From: Aneurinibacillus sp. REN35
GTDB taxonomy: Bacteria; Bacillota; Bacilli; Aneurinibacillales; Aneurinibacillaceae
Assembly: GCF_041379945.2 (NCBI RefSeq)
Contig: NZ_JBFTXJ020000011.1
Location: 1 to 64,000, forward strand
Length of the DNA: 64,000 nucleotides
Direction: 5' to 3'
The notes beneath the pieces were generated by a model. It was not told the origin of the DNA, did no database searches, and saw only the letters and a list, made by a program, of their open reading frames with translations. Below are positions 39,914 through 48,400 of this stretch, piece by piece. Positions within the stretch are counted from its first letter, which is position 1. Each line of letters opens with the position of its first letter. Both the position numbers and the translations under genes were made by a program.

Positions 39914-40720
39914 ATGGATTGGAGCAGAGCGAAGACCATTCTGATCATTACGTTTTTCCTGCTTAACTGTTTTCTCGGTTATCAGGTGGTGATGAGCCAG
40001 AACCGGGATATTGAGACGGCGCCGCAGGGTGAGCTCATTCCGTCAAGTCTAGAGGAATTGTTGAAGACGCGCAGTATTAAGATGGACGCCGACATGTCGA
40101 ATGAAACGCCGCAGATGAACTATGTGAATGTACGATTTACCAGTTTTGCCGATCATCTGCACACATTAACCGGACAGGTGGTAGGACAGCAGGGAGTCGG
40201 TGTGGCGGTGAAATTTAATGAACCCATTGCCCTCCCTGCTTTCGTAAATAAGGGAGAGAGGTTGAAAAGCCTGTCATCCTATATTATTTACAGCGGAGAT
40301 TATGCATTCGATGAGAAGCGAAGCACAGATAACGTGCAGCGCTATGTGCAGCAATACGGCAAATATCCGATATTCAGCGCCCCGCTTGAGATGGTAGTTA
40401 ATGATGGGCAGGTATTAGGCTATCGCCAAATCCATGTTCATATCGTTAATCAAGGAACAGGCCGCAAAATTATCCCGTCTTTTACAGCGGTGCGGACGTT
40501 GATTGATAACGGATATATCCGGTACGGAGAGACCATCGTAGATATCTCGGTCGGATATTATGGTCACATGTATGATGCGGATATTCAGGTGCTCGCTCCT
40601 GTCTGGCGGGTGGCACACAGCGAAGGCGTTCATTATGTGAATGGCATTACCGGGGCGGTGGAACAAGCACCGCCTATTGAAAAAAATAAAATTATCTCCA
40701 ATAATAATACTAGCAAATAG
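39914..40720 (+). CDS. walI: WalK regulator WalI (YycI)
   Basis: A 268-residue protein with one N-terminal membrane helix (MDWSRAKTILIITFFLLN) and an extracytoplasmic YycI domain with a similar fold to YycH. The ATG at 39914 has GGGGGAAGGA before it. It lies 16 bases after walH and precedes walJ. In the family it forms a complex with WalH and WalK. Confidence 0.88.
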   Translation: MDWSRAKTILIITFFLLNCFLGYQVVMSQNRDIETAPQGELIPSSLEELLKTRSIKMDADMSNETPQMNYVNVRFTSFADHLHTLTGQVVGQQGVGVAVKFNEPIALPAFVNKGERLKSLSSYIIYSGDYAFDEKRSTDNVQRYVQQYGKYPIFSAPLEMVVNDGQVLGYRQIHVHIVNQGTGRKIIPSFTAVRTLIDNGYIRYGETIVDISVGYYGHMYDADIQVLAPVWRVAHSEGVHYVNGITGAVEQAPPIEKNKIISNNNTSK

Positions 40721-40774
40721 ATAGACAGCAGAAGGTAACTTCAGGGAAGTACGGCAAGGAGAGAGAAAACATTT

Positions 40775-41572
40775 ATGAAATTCAGTGTGCTTGCCAGCGG
40801 AAGCACTGGCAATTCTTTTTTTATCGAGTCAAAGAACAGCAAAGTGTTAGTGGATGCTGGGTTAAGTGGTAAGCAAGTAGAGAAGCTATTAGGAGAAGCC
40901 GGTGCCTGTGCGCAGGACTTAGACGCAATTCTCATTACGCATGAGCATTCCGACCATATTAAAGGAGTAGGAGTCTTAGCCCGGCGGTATCAACTGCCTG
41001 TCTATGCAAATTCGAAGACATGGGAACAGCTTGACCGCCAGCTTGGTACCATTGCGGAGGATCAGCGGCTGATTATGGAAGTGGGGGATACGGTAGAATT
41101 CGGCGATATGAAAGTGGAATCGTACGGCATCTCGCATGATGCAGCGGAGCCGATGGCTTTCTGCTTCTATGAAGATGACGCCAAAGTAAGCCTGACAACT
41201 GATCTTGGCTATGTAAGCCAGCGCATTAAGGATACCATCAGAGACTCCGATGCGTACATTTTTGAGTCGAATCATGATGTAGAGATGCTCAGAATGGGCA
41301 GCTATCCATGGAATACGAAGCGCCGCATTCTAAGCGATGTGGGTCATCTATCCAATGAGACCGCAGGTGAAGCGCTAGGAGATATTCTTGCAGGCAAAGG
41401 TGAAAAAGTCTATCTTGCTCACCTTAGCAAAGAGAATAATATGACTGAATTGGCCAGGCTCACTGTCAAAAACATTCTTCAGGAATATGGCCTTGAAGAT
41501 GGAAGCGATGTAGAGCTCATGGACACATCACCGATTCGCCCGACGACCGTTCAAGAAATTATACGTAAATGA
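40775..41572 (+). CDS. walJ: Metallo-hydrolase WalJ (YycJ)
   Basis: A 265-residue metallo-beta-lactamase-fold protein with ITHEHSDHIKG supplying the zinc ligands, plus further histidines in GISHDAAEP and DVGHLSNE. In Bacilli, WalJ is linked to coordinating division with replication and to DNA repair, acting as a 5'-3' exonuclease-type enzyme; the exact activity is inferred. AAGGAGAG precedes the ATG. It is the last common member of the wal operon before htrA. Confidence 0.92.
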   Translation: MKFSVLASGSTGNSFFIESKNSKVLVDAGLSGKQVEKLLGEAGACAQDLDAILITHEHSDHIKGVGVLARRYQLPVYANSKTWEQLDRQLGTIAEDQRLIMEVGDTVEFGDMKVESYGISHDAAEPMAFCFYEDDAKVSLTTDLGYVSQRIKDTIRDSDAYIFESNHDVEMLRMGSYPWNTKRRILSDVGHLSNETAGEALGDILAGKGEKVYLAHLSKENNMTELARLTVKNILQEYGLEDGSDVELMDTSPIRPTTVQEIIRK

Positions 41573-41634
41573 AGCAGCACAATCAGCAATACACGTTCGA
41601 GGAATTGTATACGGGATGAGAAAGGAGCAGCGCA

Positions 41635-42858
41635 ATGGGCTACTATGATGATGAGTTTTACGATAATAGTAAGAAAAGCGGCAGACGAAGCGGCGCTTCC
41701 ACGTTTTTCATTGCACTGGTTTCTGCTATTATCGGCGGGATCATCGTATTGATGATGGTCCCTACCTTATCCAAATCAGGATACCTACCAGGATGGAACC
41801 AACCTACTACTGAGCAGCCGACGCAGACACCTACGCCGAGTGGCAAGCAAGCGAACTATTCGGTTGAAGTCAGCAGCGGCGTAGTGGATGCTGTGCAGAA
41901 AGTAGAGAATGCGGTCGTTGGTGTCATCAACATACAGCGTTCGCGTGATTTCTTTGGCCAGACGGAAGAAGGCGAAGCGGGTACAGGATCAGGAATTGTG
42001 TTCCGTAAAGCCGGAGGTAAGGCATATATCGTAACGAATAACCATGTCATCCAAGGTGCCGAACGCGTTCAGGTCTCGCTTACAAGGGGTGAGAAAAACC
42101 TGGATGCAAGAGTAGTGGGAGCCGATCCGCTGACAGACCTTGCGGTGCTTGAAATTGATGGCTCTAAGGTACAACAGGTTGCCGAATTCGGTGATTCATC
42201 GAAAGTAAGGGCAGGAGAGCCGGCCATCGCAATCGGCAACCCGCTCGGCCTTGCCTTCTCCCGCACCGTTACCCAGGGGATTATTAGTTCCGTTGAGCGG
42301 ACGATGCCTGTTGATGTAAACGGAGATAATGAAACCGATCTGGAGTTGAATGTCATTCAGACAGACGCAGCCATTAATCCGGGGAACAGCGGCGGCGCGT
42401 TGGTGAATATTGCCGGTCAGGTAATCGGTATCAATAGCCTTAAGATTTCAAAAACAGGTGTGGAAGGACTGGGCTTCGCAATTCCGATTGATGACGCCAG
42501 CAAAATTATTGATGATCTAATCAAATACAAGTCCGTCCAACGTCCGATGATCGGTATTACACCGATTGATCTCTCCTCGTTGCCAACAGAAGCATACAAA
42601 GATCCGCTGCAGCTGCCAGAAAGCGTTGAGAGCGGAGTCGTAGTCAAAGAGGTACAGGCGATGAGCCCGGCTGATAAAGCCGGATTGAAGCGCTATGACG
42701 TCATCGTGCAGCTTGATGATCAGAAGATCCAGAGCCAGGCACAGCTGCGCAAATATTTATTCCAGAAGAGCATTGGGGATAAAGTAAAGGTAACATTCTA
42801 TCGCGCAGGCAAGCAGCAGAGTGTAGACGTCACGCTTGTTAAGCAGGAAATGCAGTAA
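41635..42858 (+). CDS. htrA: HtrA-type serine protease (S1C family)
   Basis: A 407-residue DegP-like protease. An N-terminal membrane helix (about 21-43) and a proline/threonine-rich linker lead to a trypsin-like domain with the catalytic triad His in NNHVIQG, Asp in DPLTDLAVLEID and Ser in NPGNSGGALV. A PDZ domain is at the C-terminus (about 310-400). B. subtilis has htrC (yycK) at this position. It handles misfolded envelope proteins and may also respond to wall stress. A terminator follows. Confidence 0.94.
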   Translation: MGYYDDEFYDNSKKSGRRSGASTFFIALVSAIIGGIIVLMMVPTLSKSGYLPGWNQPTTEQPTQTPTPSGKQANYSVEVSSGVVDAVQKVENAVVGVINIQRSRDFFGQTEEGEAGTGSGIVFRKAGGKAYIVTNNHVIQGAERVQVSLTRGEKNLDARVVGADPLTDLAVLEIDGSKVQQVAEFGDSSKVRAGEPAIAIGNPLGLAFSRTVTQGIISSVERTMPVDVNGDNETDLELNVIQTDAAINPGNSGGALVNIAGQVIGINSLKISKTGVEGLGFAIPIDDASKIIDDLIKYKSVQRPMIGITPIDLSSLPTEAYKDPLQLPESVESGVVVKEVQAMSPADKAGLKRYDVIVQLDDQKIQSQAQLRKYLFQKSIGDKVKVTFYRAGKQQSVDVTLVKQEMQ

Positions 42859-42868
42859 CAGGAAGCAG

Positions 42869-42894
42869 AAGCCGGGGCATGTTCCCGGCTTTTT
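42869..42894 (+). terminator. Terminator after htrA
   Basis: AAGCCGGGG pairs with TCCCGGCTT and is followed by TTTT. Confidence 0.85.
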
Positions 42895-42960
42895 GTATGG
42901 AAAGGCAAAAATAAGGTATGATAGGAAAGCGAAATACATGGATACGGAGGGAATCATTTT

Positions 42961-43182
42961 ATGATGGATACTGCAAAAAAAGAATATCTAGCAAATGGAG
43001 GCGACCGCTTCATCGCGTGTGCAGCGGATCAGCTTGAAGTTGCCCTTGATGATTTTGTAGATGAGTATGAGGAAGCACCGGACGTATACAAAATTGACGA
43101 AGTAAAGCAGGAGTTGGTTGATTGGAAGGCTCCGCATACATGCCGCTACAGTGAACAGTCACCTGTGTACATCTTAGTATAA
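42961..43182 (+). CDS. yyzF: CxxH/CxxC-family protein (YyzF-like) with altered metal motifs
   Basis: A 73-residue protein matching the small family encoded before rlmH in Bacillales, with FVDEYEEAPDVY and C-terminal YILV. In most relatives the two halves carry CxxH and CxxC pairs. Here they read CAAD and CRYS, so one ligand of each pair is missing and zinc binding is doubtful. The function of the family is unknown. GGAGGG lies about 9 bases before two adjacent ATG codons, and the second is an equally possible start. The gene precedes a DnaA-box cluster and rlmH. Confidence 0.8.
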   Translation: MMDTAKKEYLANGGDRFIACAADQLEVALDDFVDEYEEAPDVYKIDEVKQELVDWKAPHTCRYSEQSPVYILV

Positions 43183-43229
43183 AGGAAAAGTATGCACAGA
43201 TTTGAAGAGAAACAAAGAGATGTCATTTT

Positions 43230-43369
43230 TGTGAATAACTTGTGTATAGATGTGTGTAAATCTTGTTATGCACATGTTAGCAAACATTTGTGCTGTGTTA
43301 AAACCCTTGATACCACTAGGTAAATCCAATGTTTTCCTCTACAATAAATTCACAAGTAAGTTATCCACA
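43230..43369. promoter_or_regulatory. DnaA-box cluster upstream of rlmH
   Basis: The 258-base gap between yyzF and rlmH contains TGTGAATAA (43230-43238), TGTGTATAG (43241-43249, one mismatch), TTATGCACA (43266-43274) and TTATCCACA (43361-43369). Three are exact matches to TTATNCACA on one strand or the other. In B. subtilis the yyzF-yydA region is one of the few DnaA-box clusters outside oriC, so this appears to be a conserved site about 33 kb from oriC. Confidence 0.75.
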
Positions 43370-43440
43370 GAATGTTAATAACTCTGAATAAACGGGGGAT
43401 AACTTTTCAAAAAGTGTGAAAAAGGCAAGGAGTAAAAGAT

Positions 43441-43920
43441 ATGCACATAACCATTGTGGCGGTCGGCAAGCTGAAAGAAAAGTATTTGAAGCAGGGGATT
43501 GATGAGTATCGTAAGCGGCTATCAGCCTATGCGAAAATCGAGCTGATCGAGGTAGCGGATGAGAAAGCATCGGAGAATTTAAGCAAGGCTGACATGCTGA
43601 AGGTGAAGGAAAAAGAAGGGGAAAGAATTCTCGCTGCGCTGAAGCAGGACCAGCATGTGGTCGCCCTTGCGATCGAAGGCGAGCTGTGGTCGTCTGAGCA
43701 GCTCGCAAAGAAGCTGGATACGTGGGCAACGTATGGGAAGAGCTCGGTTGCCTTCATTATAGGGGGCTCGCTTGGTCTCTCGGATGCGGTGCTGAGCCGG
43801 GCCAATGAGTATTTGTCATTCTCGAAGATGACGTTTCCTCACCAGTTGATGCGCTTGATACTGTTAGAGCAGGTGTATCGTGGGTTTCGGATTAATCGAG
43901 GGGAACCGTACCATAAGTGA
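43441..43920 (+). CDS. rlmH: 23S rRNA pseudouridine1915-N3 methyltransferase RlmH
   Basis: A 159-residue SPOUT methyltransferase that methylates pseudouridine 1915 of 23S r[19 protein letters not shown] at the start, [11 protein letters not shown] (SAM knot) and the end [17 protein letters not shown] match YydA/RlmH. AAGGAG is 7 bases upstream. It is the last core gene; accessory content begins after it. Confidence 0.97.
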   Translation: MHITIVAVGKLKEKYLKQGIDEYRKRLSAYAKIELIEVADEKASENLSKADMLKVKEKEGERILAALKQDQHVVALAIEGELWSSEQLAKKLDTWATYGKSSVAFIIGGSLGLSDAVLSRANEYLSFSKMTFPHQLMRLILLEQVYRGFRINRGEPYHK

Positions 43921-44055
43921 ACGGCTAAAAACTCTTCGAAAAAGGAGCCATACTCCAGTCACAAGAGGGCAGAGCAAATCTATTGAAATAGCAACCACCG
44001 GTACTTTCCTCCGAAATAAGTAGAGATACGGCGATAGTCAGACTAATGATCACCA

Positions 44056-44084
44056 TTTACATACATACAGAATGTATGTTAAAA
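44056..44084 (+). promoter_or_regulatory. Promoter with palindromic operator (probable TetR site)
   Basis: ACATACAT (44059-44066) and ATGTATGT (44072-44079) form an 8-base inverted repeat with a 5-base centre. It overlaps a possible -35 TTTACA (44056-44061) and a weak -10 TTAAAA (44079-44084). TetR-family repressors often bind repeats of this form, and the operon encodes one. Confidence 0.65.
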
Positions 44085-44115
44085 TCGATACTATCATAAC
44101 CGAGGGGGAAATATT

Positions 44116-44544
44116 ATGAAAGTATCCAGTTTTTATCCGGTCATTTTAACAGATCAAGTTATTACTACGACAGCATTTTACGAGGATCATTTTGGATGTG
44201 AGAAGGTATTTGAGGCGGACTGGTATGTCAGCCTCAAAATGCCAGGCAATGACATGCCGTACGAATTGGCTATTCTTGACGCCTCTCATCCGACTATTCC
44301 CGACGCATACCGGATAAAAGTAAGAGGGCTGATTCTTAATTTCGAAGTGGACGATGTTGATGCTGAATACGAACGTCTCATTCGAGGAGCAAAGCTGCCA
44401 TTGGAACTGGATATTCGGAGCGAGGATTTTGGACAGCGGCATTTCATTACTTCGGATCCTAATGGGGTATTGATTGATATCATTACTGTCATCCCGCCCT
44501 CAAACGATTTTAGTACCCAGTATTCCGAAGAGGTTTGGAAATAG
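44116..44544 (+). CDS. VOC superfamily (glyoxalase/bleomycin-resistance type) protein
   Basis: A 142-residue protein with the paired beta-alpha-beta-beta-beta fold of the VOC superfamily. It starts [22 protein letters not shown] and has the usual second half, DPNGVLIDI. The conserved glutamate/histidine ligand pattern is only partly visible, so metal dependence is unsure. Such proteins detoxify or bind small molecules; the substrate cannot be read. GAGGGGG precedes the ATG. It opens a three-gene operon with alkC and a tetR gene. Confidence 0.8.
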   Translation: MKVSSFYPVILTDQVITTTAFYEDHFGCEKVFEADWYVSLKMPGNDMPYELAILDASHPTIPDAYRIKVRGLILNFEVDDVDAEYERLIRGAKLPLELDIRSEDFGQRHFITSDPNGVLIDIITVIPPSNDFSTQYSEEVWK

Positions 44545-44558
44545 GGGGGAATACTTGC

Positions 44559-45344
44559 ATGGGTGCACATGTACCTTTGAAGAATTATTTTGGAGGGGAG
44601 CTGGCTGTACGACTAGCCCATTTAATTAAGCCTTATTATCCGGGTTTCCCGGTCGACAGTTTTGTAAATAGAGTAGCGGAACAGACAGAACCGCTGGAGT
44701 TGAAAGCAAGGGTCCGGTTGATAGCTGAAGAGCTGCATTGCGCATTACCGCTGGATTATCCTGATCAATTGGAGATCTTATTACAAATCCTGGGCCCTGA
44801 GAATGAAAGTGAGCAGGGGATGTTCACCGAGGGTTACTTCCTGATGCCGATCGCCTATTTTGTGGAACAATATGGTCTTACTCATTTTCGTATTTCTATG
44901 GATGCGATGTACGAAATTACAAAACGCCATACATCGGAATATGCCATCCGTCCGTATCTCCTCCGTTATTCGGAGGAATGTCTTGAAGTATTATCTATGT
45001 GGGCTTCCGATCCTAATTTTCATGTGCGTCGCTTAGTCAGTGAAGGGACTCGTCCTCGTCTTCCATGGGCAAAGCGGATAGAAGTGTTAGATGGTGATCC
45101 CGTGCGAAATTTTGCTCTACTTGAGCCATTGCTGGATGATGATTCGGCTTATGTCAGAAGGTCAGTAGCAAATCATTTGAATGACTTGACGAAGGATTAC
45201 AAGCAGATCACAATAAATTGGATGGCTAACAAGCTGAATACCGGGTGGAAGCATAGCCCGATTATGGTTCGGCATGCTTTGAGAACGTTAGCAAAGTCTG
45301 GAGACCCAGATGCATTGGCAATGTTACAGGCAATAAGAAAATGA
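44559..45344 (+). CDS. AlkC-like DNA alkylation repair glycosylase
   Basis: A 261-residue all-helical protein made of HEAT-like repeats. The segment HVRRLVSEGTRPRLPWAKR and the later YVRRSVANHLNDL are signatures of the AlkC branch of the AlkC/AlkD family, which removes 3-methylated bases from DNA. The start MGAHVPLKNYF at 44559 has GGGGGG upstream, spaced about 10 bases; the earlier TTG at 44535 is less likely. The gene lies 14 bases after the VOC gene and 37 bases before the chosen tetR start. This suggests an alkylation- or electrophile-response operon. Confidence 0.85.
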   Translation: MGAHVPLKNYFGGELAVRLAHLIKPYYPGFPVDSFVNRVAEQTEPLELKARVRLIAEELHCALPLDYPDQLEILLQILGPENESEQGMFTEGYFLMPIAYFVEQYGLTHFRISMDAMYEITKRHTSEYAIRPYLLRYSEECLEVLSMWASDPNFHVRRLVSEGTRPRLPWAKRIEVLDGDPVRNFALLEPLLDDDSAYVRRSVANHLNDLTKDYKQITINWMANKLNTGWKHSPIMVRHALRTLAKSGDPDALAMLQAIRK

Positions 45345-45381
45345 GATGAAATGTAGTGCGAATGGAGAGAACGAACCGATT

Positions 45382-45966
45382 ATGAGAAGAAACAAAGCAG
45401 AGACTGCAGAAACGATTCGTAAGCTGATCGATGTGGCTAGAAGTCATTTTACCGAATACGGTTATGCTGATGCGGCATTGGAATCGATCGTTCATGAGGC
45501 GAATCTGACACGGGGAGCGGTCTATCATCATTTTCGCAACAAGAAGGAATTGTTTCGAGTCGTACTAGAAGATGTCCAGCGAGAGGTTGCCGAAAGGGTG
45601 GAGCAGGAGGCATCGGCAAGTGAAGATGTATGGCAGCAACTCTACTTGGGTTGCCGCGCATTCATTATCGCTGCTGTTGAAGAGCGAAACAGGCGTATCA
45701 TGTTAATCGACGGTCCTGCAATTCTTGGCTGGGAAGTATGGAGAGAGATGGACAAAAACCATTCCATGCGTTTATTGAGGGGGCAACTTGAAATTATGCA
45801 GGATCAAGGATACTTTCGGATGGTTCCTCTTGATGCAATGGCCCATTTTATTTCGGGTGGTTTGAATGAGACGGCGCTCTGGCTTGCCAACGAGTCCTCG
45901 CAGCCTAATGCTCTCGATGGGACGATGAAGGTACTTAGCGTATTCTTGGAAAGATTGAAACAATGA
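45382..45966 (+). CDS. TetR family transcriptional regulator
   Basis: A 194-residue regulator from the ATG at 45382. An in-frame ATG at 45346 overlaps the end of alkC and cannot be excluded. The N-terminal helix-turn-helix has LESIVHEANLTRGAVYHHFRNKKELF, the TetR signature. The larger C-terminal part should bind a ligand. It is the third gene of the VOC-alkC operon and probably acts on the palindrome before the first gene. Confidence 0.9.
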   Translation: MRRNKAETAETIRKLIDVARSHFTEYGYADAALESIVHEANLTRGAVYHHFRNKKELFRVVLEDVQREVAERVEQEASASEDVWQQLYLGCRAFIIAAVEERNRRIMLIDGPAILGWEVWREMDKNHSMRLLRGQLEIMQDQGYFRMVPLDAMAHFISGGLNETALWLANESSQPNALDGTMKVLSVFLERLKQ

Positions 45967-45980
45967 CGATTCAATCGTCT

Positions 45981-46038
45981 GAAGAGTTGAGGTTAGGGGA
46001 GCGGATAGCGTGTATCACAGCCCCTAACACTGCTCTTC
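45981..46038. repeat. Inverted repeat after the tetR gene
   Basis: GAAGAG and CTCTTC form the base, GTTAGGGG and CCCCTAAC the upper stem, with a roughly 20-base loop. There is no T-run, so it is not a classical terminator. It may be an RNA stabiliser or terminator relic. Confidence 0.5.
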
Positions 46039-46117
46039 CGGAAAATGTAAAGGAGAGCACCTTAAACTGTGAACCGTATCATAATTAAACGATGTTTTAT
46101 TTCTGCTCTTGCTCCCT

Positions 46118-46291
46118 TTAATATTCCCCTTTAATGACAAAAAACCAGCCTCGAATGGTTCCAGCCAGTTTAGACTTCTGCCTGGCAAACTTAAACTTCC
46201 CTTCTAACTCTTTTGGTACCTCCATTCCCTCAGAAAGCTTAAAACCAACAGTAGATACATTTTTAAAGTCAACGATATAGGACATTTCCAT
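46118..46291 (-). CDS. Small protein of unknown function (57 residues)
   Basis: I start this at the ATG at 46291 (MEMSYIVDFKNVSTVGFKL), which follows AAGGAGATAGAAGGAAGG. The frame itself is open up to 46354, where it overlaps the gene upstream. The C-terminus is basic with an aromatic end (IRGWFFVIKGEY). I do not recognise a family. It lies 37 bases downstream of the effector-binding gene and would be co-transcribed with it. Confidence 0.55.
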   Translation of the reverse strand: MEMSYIVDFKNVSTVGFKLSEGMEVPKELEGKFKFARQKSKLAGTIRGWFFVIKGEY

Positions 46292-46328
46292 CCTTCCTTC
46301 TATCTCCTTATTTTCTGACAACTGGAAT

Positions 46329-46793
46329 CTACATTTCTCCATATACGAATCCATTTCGTTGTCCTATTTCAACTGTTGCATTTGGCCCACCAACATAGGC
46401 AAAATTCTTTGCTTCCGGTAAGACTTGACCGAATGCAATGCCAGTAAGCTTATTGCTCAATTCTTCAGCCGTTTTCTCTTCGCCTTTCACAACTAAGTAT
46501 TCTCCCTTAGGGAATTGGATTACTCTCGATTCCTCTGGTACCAATGCTTCTGTCATGACACCAGCATAGTGCATCATCTTGTTATTCACCGCTTCGTTCA
46601 CGACAAAAATATAGTTATTTGCAGCGATGGCTTTTAACGTATCAAGCCTTCCATCTTGTTTGATTGCCTGCCAGAAGTCTGCCTTTTCCTTATTTATGCC
46701 AGCATAGTCTGTGTAATCGCTCGTAAGCTCAGTTCCAATACCTAAAACAGTAAGGCTGTCTTTTTCTTCAAGAATATAATTTGTCATATTCAA
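46329..46793 (-). CDS. GyrI-like/effector-binding domain protein
   Basis: A 154-residue protein of the SoHo/GyrI-like small-molecule-binding superfamily (bacterial transcription activator effector-binding type), standing alone without a DNA-binding domain. The FPKGEYLVVKGE strand and the final IGQRNGFVYGEM are typical. It ends a few residues sooner than usual; relatives go on with a WIPV-type tail. AAGGAAGGG precedes the start region. It is divergent from a WYL-type regulator gene and is its probable target. Confidence 0.8.
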   Translation of the reverse strand: MNMTNYILEEKDSLTVLGIGTELTSDYTDYAGINKEKADFWQAIKQDGRLDTLKAIAANNYIFVVNEAVNNKMMHYAGVMTEALVPEESRVIQFPKGEYLVVKGEEKTAEELSNKLTGIAFGQVLPEAKNFAYVGGPNATVEIGQRNGFVYGEM

Positions 46794-46824
46794 ACCCTTC
46801 CTTTTTTAAAATTAATCAAATAAT

Positions 46825-46852
46825 TTGTCTTTTCACTTGATGAGTTTATAAT
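46825..46852 (+). promoter_or_regulatory. Promoter of the WYL-domain regulator gene
   Basis: TTGTCT (46825-46830), a 16-base spacer and TATAAT (46847-46852), 43 bases before the regulator start. Confidence 0.6.
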
Positions 46853-46895
46853 AGTCTTAAATCGTGTCAAAAAATGGTACTGTTTAGGAGTCCCG

Positions 46896-47858
46896 ATGAA
46901 AAAAGTTGAACGGATTAATACGATGATGCGGTATATCAACAACCGCGCTCACTTTACCATTTCTGAGATCATGCGGGAATTTGGCATCTCTCGTTCGACA
47001 GCTATTAGAGATATCAGAGAAATTGAAGCCATGGGAATGCCGCTTGTCGCTGAAGTTGGGAGAGATGGGGGTTATTTTGTCATGAATAACTCTGTCTTGC
47101 CGACTATTCGCTTTACCAATAATGAGATTAAAGCTCTTTTTATTGCCTTTATGGCCACCAGAAATCAACAACTCCCTTATCTAAAGAGCCGTCATTCTTT
47201 AGCTGAAAAATTACTGGGTCTTATCTCAGAAAACCAGCAAGATGACCTTGTTCTTTTAAATCAAATCTTGCTTTTTGAAGGGACTAACCCCCATAATCCT
47301 GACCTGCTTGAGCTTTCGGACCTTCCCCACCCTATGTTAGAAAAACTTATCCAGATCCTTCTCCTGGATACCCATTTATTGATTACCATCAAAGAAGAGA
47401 AGGTAATAAAGTCTTATCTCATTTATCTTTTGCATCTTTATCTTGAAAGAGGATTTTGGTTGATAGAAGGTTTTGACTTAAAGGATGAAAAGAAGAGGAT
47501 TTTCCCTGTCGACAATCTCACAGATGTTCAACTGTACGCTACGAAAAAAAAAGTAAGCAGAAAAAAGATTTTGGAAAAACTAGGTAAGCAGGAAGAAGCA
47601 ATTAATCTTGTCCTTGAACTCGGTCCAAAGGCGATAGCCCAGTTCAAAAAATACCATCCTTTGAAAGTATCCATTTCGTATACGAATCCTTACCAAACCA
47701 CAGCCATTCTAAAGGCTTTTATCAACGTTCATCATCTCGAAGAATTGACCGAAATGACGAATTGGATGCTTTTTTTGGGTGGGGATATTAAGGTAAGGGA
47801 AGTGCCAGATGAAGTCTTGGAAGGTTTACAAGAGAGAGTATCTCTATACCGCCCATAA
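46896..47858 (+). CDS. YafY-type helix-turn-helix regulator with WYL domain
   Basis: A 320-residue regulator. The N-terminal winged helix (about 1-60) has FTISEIMREFGISRSTAIRDI. The remainder resembles WYL-containing DeoR-type regulators that sense ligands in the C-terminal half (FWLIEGFDLKDEKKRIFPVDNL region). It is divergent from the effector-binding gene with a shared 102-base gap, an arrangement in which the regulator normally controls its neighbour. A single promoter for itself is visible. Confidence 0.82.
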   Translation: MKKVERINTMMRYINNRAHFTISEIMREFGISRSTAIRDIREIEAMGMPLVAEVGRDGGYFVMNNSVLPTIRFTNNEIKALFIAFMATRNQQLPYLKSRHSLAEKLLGLISENQQDDLVLLNQILLFEGTNPHNPDLLELSDLPHPMLEKLIQILLLDTHLLITIKEEKVIKSYLIYLLHLYLERGFWLIEGFDLKDEKKRIFPVDNLTDVQLYATKKKVSRKKILEKLGKQEEAINLVLELGPKAIAQFKKYHPLKVSISYTNPYQTTAILKAFINVHHLEELTEMTNWMLFLGGDIKVREVPDEVLEGLQERVSLYRP

Positions 47859-47888
47859 GTAGTGCCGGTTTAAAGGAGGAGAAAACAA

Positions 47889-48375
47889 ATGGTGGAGAAG
47901 ATGCACGTAGACGAAATGGAAATTGATGAGGCACTTGTGCGTCGTCTGCTTGTTGCCCAGTTTCCCCACTGGGCAGAACTGCCTCTGGGACGGATCGAGC
48001 CTGCTGGCACGGTTCCATGGCGATCCAGCAGCGCTTGCTGCGCCTCCATGGGATGGCCCGCCGATTTGGCATCATGGCGATCTTGACGTGCGTAACTGGC
48101 TCGTACGAGATGGACGCATCACCGGTGTGATCGATTGGGCAACCATGGGCATTGGTGATCCTGCATGCGATGTCATGGTCGCATGGAAGTTACACTCGCT
48201 TGCGGCCCGTGATGCGTTCCGCGAATGCCTTCCTACAGACGACGCGACGTGGGCAAGAGCGCGCGGATGGGTCGTATCGCAGGCGGTGGCAATTCTGGCG
48301 TACTACACGCCGGCAAACAATCCAGTTCTGTATCAAGAAGCGAAATCCTGGCTGGACCTAGTCCTGTCAGAATGA
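47889..48375 (+). pseudogene. Aminoglycoside phosphotransferase family relic
   Basis: The first 44 codons read as the N-terminus of an APH-family kinase (EIDEALVRRLLVAQFPHWAEL to IEPAGT). After about 48010 the homology jumps to another frame and to the C-terminal half: the catalytic motif HHGDLDVRN, GVIDWATMGIGDPACDVMVAWKL, and the end WLDLVLSE. The ATP-binding lobe between the two is missing, consistent with an internal deletion of several hundred bases that also shifts the frame. A full-length relative is about 300 residues. GGAGGAG precedes the ATG, and there is no sign of a working enzyme. Confidence 0.85.
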
Positions 48376-48400
48376 TGCCGAAAAATGGAGGCAAAACACG

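Noticed and set aside
45981-46038. GTTAGGGG...CCCCTAAC looked like an integron attC site
   Set aside because: The arms are in the reverse order from attC (which runs RYYYAAC to GTTRRRY), and there is no cassette array or integrase nearby.
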